64,000 bases of DNA, taken from Miscanthus floridulus. Its lineage: Eukaryota; Streptophyta; Magnoliopsida; Poales; Poaceae. Made by a program: the position numbers and the translations under genes. The stretch lies in assembly GCF_019320115.1 (NCBI RefSeq), contig NC_089591.1, positions 20,934,502 to 20,998,501 on the forward strand, in the 5' to 3' direction. Below are positions 9,863 to 21,900 of the stretch, piece after piece; positions within the stretch are counted from its first letter, which is position 1, and every line of letters starts with the position of its first letter. The notes beneath the pieces were generated by a model. It was not told where the DNA came from. It ran no database searches and worked only from the letters and a program-made list of their open reading frames with translations.

Positions 9863-11812
9863 TGAAAACCATAGTTTGGTTTTGGATAATTGATTAAACC
9901 TAAGCACTAACCTTTGTCATGAGTGATGATATGAGCTAGGTTGGTGCAATCCAAGTGAGGAGCATGGTGGCACTCTGATGATGTTGATCACATGAAATGA
10001 TGAGGTGGCCACATGTGATGATGATCAAGTGCTCAACTTGGAAAGGAAGAAAGAGAAACAAAACCCTATGGATATCAAGGCAAAGGTATAATTAGGGATT
10101 TTGTTTTAGTGATCAAGACAGTATAGAGAGTGTGATCACATTTAGGATAGATGGTTGTACTATTAAGAGGGGTTCTTAACTAGACAATTTGGTCATCTAG
10201 TGCCACTAAGTGTTGGACTTCATGCATTTTATTTAGGCCTAGTGCACTTCAGAGAGCAAGCGAAAATATTTATTGAAAATGTTTTGAGAAATGCTAACTT
10301 GGCTATAACATGTTTTTGAAAAACATTTTGAGGGCTAGCAACGCTTGCAAAGGAGTGTTAGACTACGTCTGGATTGAATCGAGAATCGTAAACACAGCTA
10401 ACAGATCAGTTTTTGCCTTAGGGTGGTCACCACGATGGCAGGGGTGGTGCACCGCCATGGCCCCTCCAGTGACCGGGTAACCGTGCCTGAGAGCAGCAGT
10501 TTTGGGGTGGTCACCGCCCCTACCGGTGTACACCGCCACTGGCACGGCGGTGCACCACCGTAGGGTGTCCGGTGCCACCGCCACTTTTCGGCAGAGAGCT
10601 GAGGCAACCGAGGGGGGCACCACCATGGTCACCGCCATGGGTGCACGCAGTGCACCTCCCCTTTTATCCAGAGACTCGATTTCTGGGGCTTGACTGGGTG
10701 GTCACCGCCACCTTTAGGGTGGTGCCACCGCCACCCTGTCCGGTGCCCTAACGGCTAGTTTGTGATCGTTAAAATTCAACCATTGGTAGGTATTCGCCAT
10801 GTCCGGTGTCAGGCACCACCCTGTCTGGTGACCTCACAGAAACAACTCTAAGGGGTATAACGGCTTTATTTGCTTGTGTGGCTATAAATAGAGGGTGTGG
10901 CTGGCCTTGGCCACTCTCTTGGCGCCTCATACACTTGTGCACATCCTTTCAAAGCTAAGCAACACACTCCACTCACTTGTTCACTTGATTTCATCATCTT
11001 TAGTGAGATTGGAGAGCCTCTAGTGCATTGCATTGAGTTGCATCATCTCGTGGCACAAGTTGGGTGATTTGGGCTGATTGTGAGCTTGTTACTCTTAGTG
11101 TTTGCCGACACCTAGATGGCCCGGCGATTGGAGGATCGTTGAGTGGAGTTGGTGATTGTCTCCGGCCTCGATCGGTTGCTTGTGAGGGGTCTTGTGCCTT
11201 CCTCGACGGAGCATCAAATGCAACTCTAGTAAATTGCCGTGCCATTGAGCTACCTCAATTGTGGGTAGGTTCTTATGGTTTTCAATTGTGTTGATGAGGT
11301 TTATGCAACACCTCTTAGCCGTCGAACCACCAAGTATTGGTTGACACAACGGGGACTAGCGTGCCGGCAAGCACGTGAACCTAGGTAGAAAAATCGCTTC
11401 TCTTGCCATTGGCATTCTCCTGGTGATTGTATTGGTGATCTTGTTGTGATTGGTTCATCCCTCTACACGGCGGTATAAACGTCCCACTCACTCCTTTACT
11501 TACTTGCAAAGTACTTGTATCAAGCTCTTTAGTGTAACTAGTTTTGAGAGCTTATTTGCTTGCTAGTTTAGTATCATCTAGTGGAGCTCTTTAGTGTAGA
11601 CTTGTTGAGAGCTCTTAGTGAGTAGTGACATAGCTATTGTTTGTGTCCAGTGATCATAGCAACTAGAATTGTTGGATAGATGGCTTACAACCCTTGTAGA
11701 GCTAGAGCAAAGTTGTATTTCGTCATTTAGTGTACTAAGCTCTTGCTCTAGTGTATTTATAGAAATTTTAATAGGCTATTCACCCCTCTTCTTACCCATT
11801 TAGGATCTTTCA
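9863..11812 (+). repeat. 3' LTR of element B (1950 bp)
   Basis: It begins TGAAAACCATAG right after the polypurine tract and ends GGATCTTTCA, so the ends are TGAAA...TTTCA. The upstream half holds a GC-rich array of GGTGGTGCACCGCC-like words (about 10420-10830) directly before the TATA box. No 5' partner is in the window. Confidence 0.8.
10883..10890 (+). promoter_or_regulatory. TATA box in element B LTR
   Basis: TATAAATA followed by GAGGGTGTGG, placed downstream of the GC-rich word array as expected for the U3/R promoter of an LTR. Confidence 0.65.
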
Positions 11813-12580
11813 GTGGCCGAGATCTAGCTCGAGCCCCTCTTCTTCTTCTCTACTGACGCTAGGATCCTCCTATTCTTCTCCGCCGGCTCGATGAGGCAAG
11901 TGATGGGAACAGGAGACAAATGGAGGAGAGACAACATAGGGGCATGTAGGTGTTTTGCTGTGCCGACTCCTAAAACATCTGTCTTTTTGGGTCTGAGGGA
12001 GTAGTTAGTGGAGGATGGTGTAAGGGCAACCAAGGTGCAGGACACGGAGCATGGTTATCAGTAGCGAGTTGGCACACATATAGAGCAAGGTCATTGCTAG
12101 CGTCTAGCATGAGGCCAGTGGGGAAGGGCACAGGGCCCAATCTAGGTTAAGACTGAAGAGAGGCGTGTGTTAGTTCGCTAAGTGAGTAGCACGCTAAGAG
12201 CAGCCGTAGTGTTGCGTTTCGATCTGATGGTGCCAGCATGACAGAGAAAATGGCAGTGAGGGTACGGTGCCTCATGCTGCTGAGGTGGTGCTAGTTAGCA
12301 AATGCTAGCAAGAGGTGCTGGAGTTTGCACGGGTGCTAAGAGTAAAAAAAAATAAAAAATATTTTCCCACCGTCCTTGTTCTGTTGTGTGGGAACTAACC
12401 TTGCTTTTATACGCTGTGGAGAAGACGAAACATTATTTTTTACTGGAAAGGATTGAAGGACTAGCTTTATTGCTGAATTATACGTTCGACCGTCTCTTTT
12501 CCCGAACATCATCATATAAATTTGGGAATGGCTATATACGCTGCTGCGGCTCTAACTAGTATGATTCATGTAGGATCACA
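11813..12580. other. Intergenic, nothing recognised
   Basis: A mildly GC-rich part (to about 12300) and an AT-richer part. I found no domain-bearing frame, terminal repeat or tRNA-like sequence. Confidence 0.5.
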
Positions 12581-15078
12581 TGTAATACCTAGAATACTTT
12601 TTGTGCGCTAGGAAGAGCAAAGTTGTAAATAGTTAAATATGAGTTTTAATGAGTGGCAAACAATTTTTTTTTTTTACATCACTCGATTGACCAGCAGAGA
12701 CAATAGATACATAAAGCTCATCAAATGCATTGCATTGGACTACTCATACGCTATGTTTGGAGTTTGGGTCACAAATCTACGGATGTTGCAAGATTGAAGA
12801 AATAAGGACCGTGAACAGTAGTGCCACTACAGTTCGCGAGTCTACCGGAGTCGCTTCAGTTTTCTTCCTGCAAAACAAATCTGTTCACCTTCCTTTTCCT
12901 TGCTGTGCCTTTTCGTTGCCCACAAAACCAGTTGTCCTACAACTCCTAGAAGCCGACACCCCTTTCACACATGCGACAAAATAGGAGGAGAAGAACACAG
13001 AAGAGAGAAGAAGAGAGGGAGATAAACCTAGGGCTTGACCGTCGTTCGTGGTCATATTTGTTCCTTCTCTAAAACCGGTTAGTCATCTTCTCCTCTTCTT
13101 CTTTTGCCCTAGATCCATCCTTCCCTTTGTTGTTCTTGATGGCGATGCCATACGTGGATCAAATCGATAAGAGGAGCAACGGTGGGAATCGTTGCAAGAA
13201 AGAATGGGGAACAGGAGGAAATCGTTGTGGATCTTCTTGACACTCTCTGATTGGGGTAAGGTCTCAGCTTTACCCCACTGTTTTCATGTGAAATTTATGC
13301 TTTCGCGAATTTGATGGATTAGTTGACGGGTTAGGATTCTTATCTCGTATTTAAGCTCTGCTGTCTTTTCAGATTATGCAGTCATTGATTATATGCATTT
13401 TAAGCCTATTTTTGTGTATCCAAAAAACATATAAAAATTATATTGTGTTAGTAGACTTTAGTATCTTTCTTTGGGCGTAGAGATCAACTTTATAGCCCTT
13501 GTAGTTTGGAAGATATCACCATTGTTTGTTGATGCTGTTGTGCTGTCAAATTTCTAGACAGTTTTAGATGCGTTCAGTTTTACATTATATAAAATCCATA
13601 ATCTCATGAAATGCTATACATGAAAGTTGTAGGTAATTTCAAAAAACCAACTCCAGTAGGCCCCCTACTACACCCCCATTTCTGTTGGCCCCCTACTTTT
13701 CCCCTAAAACTCCTACTTCTGTTGGCCCCCTACTCAACTCCCCGTACTTGTTTTCTCTATTTTTTCTCCGCCAGCGTGACTCGCTCCGACAATCGACTCA
13801 TAGCTTCCCGACACCGGCACTTCCCAGTGGCGCGTGGGCCCATCCCAACGCTGGAGGCCATCCTCGATGCGGCGGCCGTGCCCGACACCGGTGGCCTAAC
13901 CCTGCGCGGTAGCCCTGCCTCGGTGCAGTGGTCATGCCCGACGGTGGCAACCTAGCCCTGCGCGGCGGCCCTACCCTGCTGAGCTAGCCTCCCCGCCAAG
14001 TGTCGGATCCGTGAGGACGTGACTCCCCTCCACGCGGGCCTCCGTGGTGACCTCCATGGCATCTCCCCGGACCTGTGAGTTCCCCGACGGCCCCTCCCCC
14101 ACGCAAGCTCCCCGGGCGCAGCACACCCCCTCCCTGCCGGCGCACGCCGTCCTCCCCAGGCGTGCCCCTCCTCGCTGGCTCTGCTCCAGCTTTCAATGGG
14201 AAGAAGATGAGAGAGGATGACAGGTCGGTCCCACATGTTATCTTCTGTAAGGATGGATTTGGGGGGTCTATTTTAGGTAGTGTTGCTGGAGTAAACCACG
14301 AAATATGGGTTGTATGGGGGTAGCGACCTAAACAAAGAAGTAGGGGGTGTGTTTTAGGTAGCATTGCTGGAGATGCTCTAAGAGTGTAGAAGAGTATGCC
14401 ATTTGCATTACATATGCATTCCTTTCATGTGATGTAAAGTGAATGGAGGTAGTGGACATGCATATGCATTGCATTGTACTCTTTGAGGTTTATTTATAAT
14501 GAAGTTTTATGTTGGCATGACATGGATATGAGGATCATTGTATTTATTTATATGAGGAGTATTGTTCCATTCATAGGTGGATATCATTTATTTATTGTAT
14601 ATCATGCTCATTATATGTTTATGGAAATTTTAATGGATAAATAACTTGATTATTAACCGTTGGTTTATTATGATGTTATATCTTTCGTATTAAATCGATG
14701 TCTAATTAACTTGTAGTTTGAATGACATGTTCTGGCAATTTGCTTGCTAATATTTATTCTCACCTATCTTATTTTTCCAGGTGCTTGATTGGATGCTTTG
14801 CTTGAAGAGATGGGAATAGCAGCACGTCTTCACTATTTCACCCACACTTAGTAATAATAGTGATGCTTTTAGTTGTTCTAATAAACTTAGTCTATCTTTC
14901 ATAGTGACTCTTCGTGGTTTAATAAAAAATATTGTGATGAAATCTATCTTAATCATAGTTTTGTTCTTGCTTCCGCATTTACTTCGATGATGGGTTTTTA
15001 TCGCCAAGTTTTATACTTAGGTATGAGGGAAGGGACGTTAGTGGCATCTTGAGCTTTTGTGGTGCTTGGGGTGTTACA
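12581..15078 (-). repeat. Gypsy-type solo LTR with nested insertion
   Basis: The ends are TGTAATACC at 12581 and GGTGTTACA at 15078, that is TG...CA with 8 of 9 inverted bases matching. Flanking five bases are TCACA and TCGCA, a one-mismatch target-site duplication. There is no gag or pol beside it, so it is a solo LTR left by recombination. Orientation is inferred as minus because TGTAACACCCC is a common start of grass gypsy LTRs. About 740 bp of its length is a later DNA-element insertion (13643-14382). Confidence 0.7.
13643..14382. mobile_element. Putative non-autonomous TIR element in the LTR
   Basis: The left end (AACTCCAGTAGGCCCCC) and the inverted right end (CATCTCCAGCAATGCTACC) share the CTCCAG core and C-rich CCCCCTAC words. 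The body is GC-rich and may hold captured gene sequence. GAGCATCTCCAGC-type ends are common on grass non-autonomous DNA elements. No clear target duplication was found, so the exact edges are approximate. Confidence 0.4.
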
Positions 15079-15254
15079 TCGCAATTCGTGGCAATCATTT
15101 GAATTTTGTTTTGGAAAATTAACCTCGATGATCACCATTTTAACATGCATCTTCATATATATTTCTCTATTTTCCATATAGTTCTTGTCATTTTCGTATA
15201 TCACATGATTAACATGCTACTATATATAGCTCGAGCTATATATTGATACAAATG
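15079..15254 (-). other. Lipase 3' flank up to the solo LTR
   Basis: AT-rich sequence between the lipase stop codon and the end of the solo LTR, only 176 bases. It includes a self-complementary ATATATAGCTCGAGCTATAT (15224-15243), which could form a hairpin near the transcript 3' end. No AATAAA was identified with confidence. Confidence 0.4.
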
Positions 15255-17289
15255 TCATTTGTCCTGGAGCTTGAAGAAGGCCATGAGAGGCGCATACACT
15301 CTCTCCCTTGCGTTGCCAGCGAAGACGAAGTCGGCGTGCGCGTAGTCCTCCAAGTACTGGACCGTGAGCTTGTCGCCGTCGTGCGACTTGAGCACCTGGA
15401 GCAGGTGGCTCACGTCCTGCGGGTCCGACAGGGTGTCCCTGCCGCCGTAGCTGAGGAAGAGCGGGAAGTCGTCGGGGATCTCCGAGACGTCGTAGGCCGG
15501 CGGCGTCGCCTGCCCATAGTGCTTCGTGTTGTCCGCGGCGTTGCCGTAGTCGTACTTGGCAAGCGTCCCTCGTCGGATCACTGTCGTCGTTCAGTTTGAG
15601 AGACAAGATTTAATTAATTTGGTGGTCGAGTATATTAATTAAACGGTGATATATATACATATATGTTTCTGAGCCTGGGATACTTTGAGCCAGATGGACC
15701 ATGTTCTTGGTTGCGGAAGCCTGTGGCTCATGTGCAAGGAAGACCTGGACCGAGGAGTTGTCGAGGCAGCAGTTGTCACCTGCATGCGCCAGCAAAACTC
15801 TATGGTAAATCCAAAGGAAACAAACTGAAGGATTGTTGCAAATAATTCCTTAGTACCTGTGAACACTGACATCATATTGTAGCAATTGATCCCTGGTTGC
15901 GAGCATATGTCAGTCACTAGTTTGTGGACAGGTTCCCTGCATGTATGCGATATTTTGTTTTTTGGTATTAATCACTCCATGTAGGTAACATATGGAGGGA
16001 TTTGAATTAGTAACTCTGACTGAATTTTCTGTTTGTCATCAAGTGGAATCAGCGTGAGAACTGAGAACTTAGCAGGGTGGTGAAATAGAAGAAAAGAAAA
16101 AAGAAAATTACCCTGTCGGGTCGAACTCATCGAGGCCCAGCCAGTACAGAGCCTGAAGGAGACAAAGGAGGACACAACCCAATTAGTATGTCGATTTTGA
16201 GCCGTCGTTGCTGTTTAATTTGTTTGTTTTACCTCGGCGAGGAAGGTGTCTGCGCCCGCCAGCGCGAGCGGCGACGCCACCTTGTTGAGGTAGGCGATGG
16301 GGCTGAGCAGTCCGGCGGACCTCAGCATCCCCAGCTGCTGGCGCTGGCTGAGCGCCGCGAACGCGATGAGCGTCCCCAGCGAGTGGCCGACGTAGTGCAG
16401 CCTCTGCTGGCCGGACTGCGCGTACACGTACTGCACCACCGCCGAGAGGTCGTTGCTGGCGAGCTCGTCCCACGACCAGTCCCAGTACGTCTGCAGGAGC
16501 AGCAGCAGGACAGCAAGCAGGCATGTAAGTACATGAATCGGCTGAAATGAGAAATCAAAGCCCGCGACGCGATCGATCGGTCGAACCGTACCGGGTCGCT
16601 GGAGGACAGCGTGGTGTGGCCGAGGCTGTAGACGGTGCCCCGGGTGTTGGCGATCCACACGTCGTAGCCGCCGTCCGCCAGGATGTAGCCCAGGGACTCG
16701 TTCGGGGAGTTCATCAGCCACGTCACGCCGTCCTGCGGGCACGTACGGGCGGAAATTCAGTCACATTCATTCATTGTTACTGCTACTAAAATGCATGTCT
16801 ACATTACTCTGATGCATGCAGTTTAATATATTTATTTACCATGAGGAGGCCGTGCTGGAGCAGCACCGGGATCTTACTGCCGGCCGCCGATGGGCCGGAG
16901 CCGCGGCCGCCGGGGATCCGCTGCAAGCTCAGGATGTACCCGTCCGCGGTGGTCACCTGCGCATTTACAGTCACTCACTCAATGTACTGTGCGTACTACA
17001 CTGGTATAATTTGTCCCCTGATCGATGAGAAGTAAAATTAATATGGACGACATCGATCACATGACTCGCTCTGTGACGAACGTTAGCATGTGTTTGTCTT
17101 ATTACGTACGGTGTGTTCCTCGCACTTGTACCCGAACGGCTCCACCCTGGACTGGCACGTGCCGTTGGCCGCCGCGCGTGTCGCCAGTGGAGCCGGCCGC
17201 GCTGCCATCGCTGCTGCCAAACTGAGCAGAATCGCCAAGGTTGCCACTGCGCTGCTGCAGCAGCTGTTGCGCCTTCCTCCTGGCACCAT
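15255..17289 (-). CDS. Acid-lipase-family triacylglycerol lipase (alpha/beta hydrolase)
   Basis: Eight exons on the minus strand: 17289-17110, 16956-16840, 16732-16592, 16490-16233, 16152-16112, 15936-15857, 15779-15684, 15580-15255. All seven introns are GT-AG and the frame stays open for 412 residues. Residues about 12-29 form a hydrophobic signal peptide, and NGT at 42-44 is a possible glycosylation site. The N-terminal abhydro-lipase segment ([19 protein letters not shown]) leads to VLLQHGLL. The nucleophile is Ser183 in HYVGHSLG; by comparison with gastric lipase the partners are Asp353 (YGGRD) and His386 (YAHADF). It should hydrolyse acyl esters in the secretory path, vacuole or apoplast; the substrate is not known. 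The start at 17289 is preferred because the upstream in-frame ATG at 17403 lies in the TATA box. It looks functional and is the only intact host gene seen. Confidence 0.92.
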
Positions 17290-17402
17290 CGATCGTCGCC
17301 GGTCCAAATTAAACCTGCTAGCTAACTGTGTTCTCGCAATATATCTACCTAGGGTTCTTTCGATGGATGATGGATGGAAAATTCCGGATCCTTTGTTCTC
17401 CA

Positions 17403-17410
17403 CTTTTATA
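17403..17410 (-). promoter_or_regulatory. TATA box of the lipase gene
   Basis: TATAAAAG on the minus strand in the context GCAGTATAAAAGTGGAG, 114-121 bases upstream of the chosen ATG. This leaves a 5' UTR of about 80-90 bases, normal for a plant gene. Confidence 0.65.
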
Positions 17411-18407
17411 CTGCTTCGGTTAATACTAATGATTTACTAATACTAATTTGATAAATGTCGTTTTCAACTCGGATTAACGTCGCCGGACGCCGGACGGGGC
17501 GTGCACATCGATGGGCTGGGTAATAATGCTATTACTACTACTATAGGTGCAGTGCAGTGTGAATTAGTTTGAACTGATGCGAAAGCCATTCTAGCTGGTA
17601 TTGTTTTTGTTTAGTTTAATCCTGTTTTGAGCTGACCTCCAGTGTACTGCATGCGGCTGTCGTCACTTATTACAGGTGCAGACAAAAGCACTCCGATCCG
17701 TAGCCAGCATCGATGATTGCAACGGTGGGCGCAAGAGGCCAACATCGGCGTTCGACTTGTTACGGTTACGGATGGGATCATCATTGCTCAGTACGTCCTG
17801 CCGTGTCGATCTCGATCATATCGCCTGTAGTTTTCCGTGGAGGTCAGGTTGGTTGTTTGGCCACGGCGTCGCGCGTGATGCGTACGTAGCGGCGAGGTTC
17901 ACTTCGACGACGACGGGGTTCACACGCTCATTACCTGTGCTGCACGCACAAGACCACAAACATCCGTCGTTCGTGAACCACTGCTCTGCTATGGCCCGGA
18001 TTTTATTGTTCTTTGGTATGTATAGGAGGGGGTCGATGTCCAGATGAATGCTTTCAAAGTGGGATGTACTGACCAGTTTCGAGTACAAGGGTAAGCTCTC
18101 ACAGTGTAGAGTAGGCAAAAATTCCATTCATCATTCATACTTTAACAGGTCGGGTTGCTGTTTAAATTCCATTCATCGTCCCGAGAGAATATGCATGTTT
18201 GCTTTTCAGAATAAAATTAATTGCATCGAACCATCTTTGAAGATAATCTAAATCAGTAGTATTGTCTCAAGAAAATATGTATATTGTACTAAAGTCTCTC
18301 CCCTAGTTCCAAATTATATAATATTTCCAATTTTCTCGTATATTACTTTCACTATATATCTAAACATAATAACACAATGTGTGTGTATATATATCTAAAC
18401 ATAATAA
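17411..18407. other. Lipase upstream region, no gene recognised
   Basis: Mixed-composition sequence with short open frames on both strands but no domain. A 20-base word (ATATCTAAACATAATAACAC) occurs twice near 18354-18410. Confidence 0.45.
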
Positions 18408-18454
18408 CACAGTACAAAATCTTACCCACAGGTACATTCGCGGGTAAAAGTTAG

Positions 18455-18517
<63 letters not shown>

Positions 18518-18712
18518 GGATAGCATCGGATCGGGTAAGATGCGGGTGAGGTATTTATCCACCGGTGAACATACCCGCAACCCTAACTTTTACCCGCGAA
18601 TGTACCTGTGGGTAAGATTTTGTACTGTGCCTGTGCTCGACGGTTACCCGGCGGGTATTGGGTACCCGTCATGTATATTCAAGAGAGACAAAATAATAAA
18701 ATCAAAGCGATA

Positions 18713-18765
<53 letters not shown>

Positions 18766-18961
18766 ATAGCATCGGATCGGGTAAGATGCGGGTGAGGTAT
18801 TTATCCACCGGTGAACATACCCGCAACCCTAACTTTTACCCGCGAATGTACCTGTGGGTAAGATTCTGTACTGTGCCTGTGCTCGATGGTTACCCGGCGG
18901 GTATTGGGTACCCGTCATGTATATTCAAGAGAGACAAAATAATAAAATCAAAGCGATATGA
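18408..18961. repeat. Inverted arm, TA arrays and duplicated 246-bp unit
   Basis: 18408-18455 is a perfect 48-base reverse complement of 18582-18629. A TA array fills 18455-18514, then a unit of about 200 bases (18517-18715), a second TA array (to about 18762), and a second copy of the unit (18763-18961) with only two differences seen. The offset is 246 bases. The translated frames with runs of Tyr-Ile come from the TA arrays and are not genes. Confidence 0.85.
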
Positions 18962-18999
18962 ATAATAAATTCATAGTTAATCAAACGGCACACAAATAT

Positions 19000-21900
19000 C
19001 ACTACAAGAAATAGGGCTTTACATGACGGTTTACTGGTGATGTTCTAAGAAAGCATCATAGAATTCTATTATTGTGACGGTTCATTCCTGAGGTGATACA
19101 TCTATGACGACTGATTTAGTTGTCGTCCACCGAATTCTATTGTTGTGATGGTTCATTCCTGAGCTAATACATCTATGATGACTGGTTTAGTTGTATCACA
19201 GATCATATTCCGTTGGACGTCACCAATCATATTCCCATGTAAACAGGGAAGGCGGTACCCTAGGGGAAGGTGGTACTAGCCTGTCAATGAGGTTAAATGT
19301 GCAAAAATATTTTTTTTGAAAGTAAATGTGCAAAATTTATTGCCACGGCCAAGGGTCGAACTGCAGACCTCTTGTATTCAAGAGTAGGGAACTAACCAAT
19401 GAGATGTAGTATTATTTTCAATCAATACTGATCTGTTTCAGATTTTATCCTCTGCTAAACAAATTATAGTGCTTTGAAATCCCTAGTATGTGATGTTTTG
19501 TGTTTGAGCAGACAGAGAAAATATTTCGCAAACTTTCATGGTCCGTGTGCGCCTATGGGATTCAATTTTTTCCTCCGGTGACTCCATCCCTCTTATCCTC
19601 TCCCATTCTCCATGCAGCAACACACATGTCCTAGTCTCCAACCTTTCTCCACCTTCCCTGCCATCCTCTCCGACCATCCCTCCCCAATCCACCTCTCTCC
19701 ATCCAGGTGCGCATGACGCGGGGCTGTGGTGGCGTGGATCTACGGCGTGGGGCTGGGGGCTGAAGCTGCGAGCGGCGCGGGGATGCGGGCAGCGTGGATT
19801 TGCGGGCGGCGTGGGGCTGCGGGGGCATGGATCTAGCGCGCGGAGCTTCGTGCTGAAGCTGCGAGCGGCGGGGTAGCTGTCATCAGGGTCGGCCGACCGT
19901 CCCGTCCTCGCGAGCAGGGTCATGACTCCGCTGAGTCGCCCGGTCCTCCGCCGATGGCCAGCTGCCCCGCGCTGTCATGCCCCCGCCTGGCTGCCTCAGC
20001 CCTCTGGCCTCCGCCCTTGGCTGGCGCTCTGAGGCCACAACCAGCCACCTAGGCACCCACGTCCCACACTCTGTAGTTGTGCTGCTCCTCTCTCCGATTG
20101 CGGTATGCTTTTGTCTCTTAAACAACAGTAGATTTTAGCTGAACCCAACTCTGAATTTGGTACCAAAATTATAGTGTTTTTAGCCGAATTTGATCCCTTG
20201 CAACTTCTAAATGGTGTAGGTTTTGATCCATGTCCTTAAACAAGATCGGTAGACCTTTATGTCCAGAACATATTTGTTTATGATAGATTGAATCCTGTAC
20301 ATGTGAATTTAGGAGAAATTCTTTGATGAACATAGGATCTCAGTCTCAGTTGTGAGCTCTGAACTTATAAATTGCAGGTATATTATTATCATAATTTTGA
20401 CATTAGTTCTCCGACCTATTGTATATTGTGTGCTCTTTAATAAACAAGGTATGGTGCTAATTTGCAGCAATCTAGATTAGAGAAGATAGCTAGCCGATTT
20501 GATTTTTTATATGCTCTGTTACCAATATGATTTCTGAGAACTTGAGATGCACAGACGACCTCTATTCTAGAACTTGTCACTTATACTGCAAACTGCAATC
20601 AGTAGCAATAGAAACTTTAGTTTTAGATAGTCGTTCTAGGAAGAAGGGCGGGCCTGGTGTAAGCGATAGAGTCTTACCGCCTATGACCGGAAAGTTCCGG
20701 GTTCGAGTCACGGTCTTCTCGCATTGTATAGGCGAGGGTAAGGCTTGCCACTGACACCCTTCCCTAGACCCTGCACAGAGCGGGAGCTCTCTGCATTTGG
20801 TATGCCCTTTTTATAGTCGTTCTAGGAACTCAGTACTTAAGAGTTTCTAGTGTTTATGGGATCTGTTTCTCACATTTGCAGGCACGTATGGCCAATGTGA
20901 ACTTGTCAACACAGGCCTCGTGGAATCGTAATGCAACTTTCACTAGCTATTTTAACTTATGCAGCTGCCATCAGTGAGGTACCCCTTTTCTAAATTACTA
21001 TACTAGCAGTGCAAATTACTATACTAGTTGTGTTAAAATTTACTATACTAGCAGTGCAAATGCAACTGCCAAGCCAAATTGTTTTGGTTATATTTCCAAC
21101 TTTGGTGTGCATAGGATAAATTAAATTAGAAGATTTGCAGAACTTGTCTTATAACTAGTTCAGCTATGTTTTCTGATTTGTTAATGAACTGATCTGCTAA
21201 GTTCAGCTATGTTTTCTGATGCAAGTTTATGCATTCTGTTTGTCCTATACCTCAAAGACTAACTGTGTTTTCTTTTTCTTTCTTTACCTCTACAGATGAT
21301 GCCTCATGCAGAGAAAACCAAATGATTGTTTAGGTGAATATCTTCATCAATCCATTCATTCATCAATCATTTTATAGAAGTCTTAAATATAGAGATCTAG
21401 TGCAAACATTTGACTAAGTGCTACCTCATGTCATGTAGGCCTATCTAGGCTCTCAATATGCTCCTGTCTTCTTCCTATTAAGTTGACAATCTTCAAATAA
21501 ATAATAGTTATGATGTAGAAGTTTTAACTTGGCCAAAAGACCCTTGCACTTTTTTCAAAGATAGTACCTTTGCACATGTGAGATTTGTTACTGATCAAGT
21601 ATTCTTTGCTGATGTTTGATGAGGCTATCTGTGAATTGCTGCAAGAGGATTAAGGTGCTCATGGTGGCTATTTTCTTTAGTCACGAAAGATTTTGTTGTG
21701 CGAGCAAATCATATGAGTTGTTGTACAAGCCAACATCTTGGTTTTGTAGGTACTTGAGTGTAGCTTGGTTATTACCTTAGTATTTCGTGTGAAATATTTT
21801 ACAAGTACAAGTGTTGATGGTTTCAATGAAAATGATGAGCAATATATTGTCAATTGTGAGCTTTGTTCCAATTTATGTGTGTTTCATGAGTGTGCTTTAA

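Larger units (their letters stand above)
6989..11812 (+). mobile_element. Ty1-copia element B, 5' truncated, RT deleted
   Basis: Plus-strand remnant: gag tail, protease, integrase, the end of RT, RNase H, a noncoding 3' region, polypurine tract and 3' LTR. Its 5' part is cut off exactly where element A's LTR begins, so A probably inserted into B's gag. No 5' LTR or matching flank is visible. It differs in LTR sequence from A and C, so it is another family of the same general SIRE/Maximus-like type. Confidence 0.85.

Noticed and set aside
17403..17403. Alternative lipase start at the upstream in-frame ATG
   Set aside because: It overlaps the TATA box and would place the signal peptide too far from the N-terminus.
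15243..17440. Open frames on the plus strand across the lipase locus
   Set aside because: They are antisense shadows of GC-rich exons; the spliced minus-strand gene explains the region.
18540..18965. 141-residue frame with a Tyr-Ile run and repeated halves
   Set aside because: It is the product of a TA microsatellite and a tandem duplication, not a protein gene.
19335..19400. tRNA-like stretch with B-box-like GTTCGACCC on the minus strand in CACTA element 1
   Set aside because: Stems do not form a full cloverleaf and the A box is poor; too weak to call an RNA gene.
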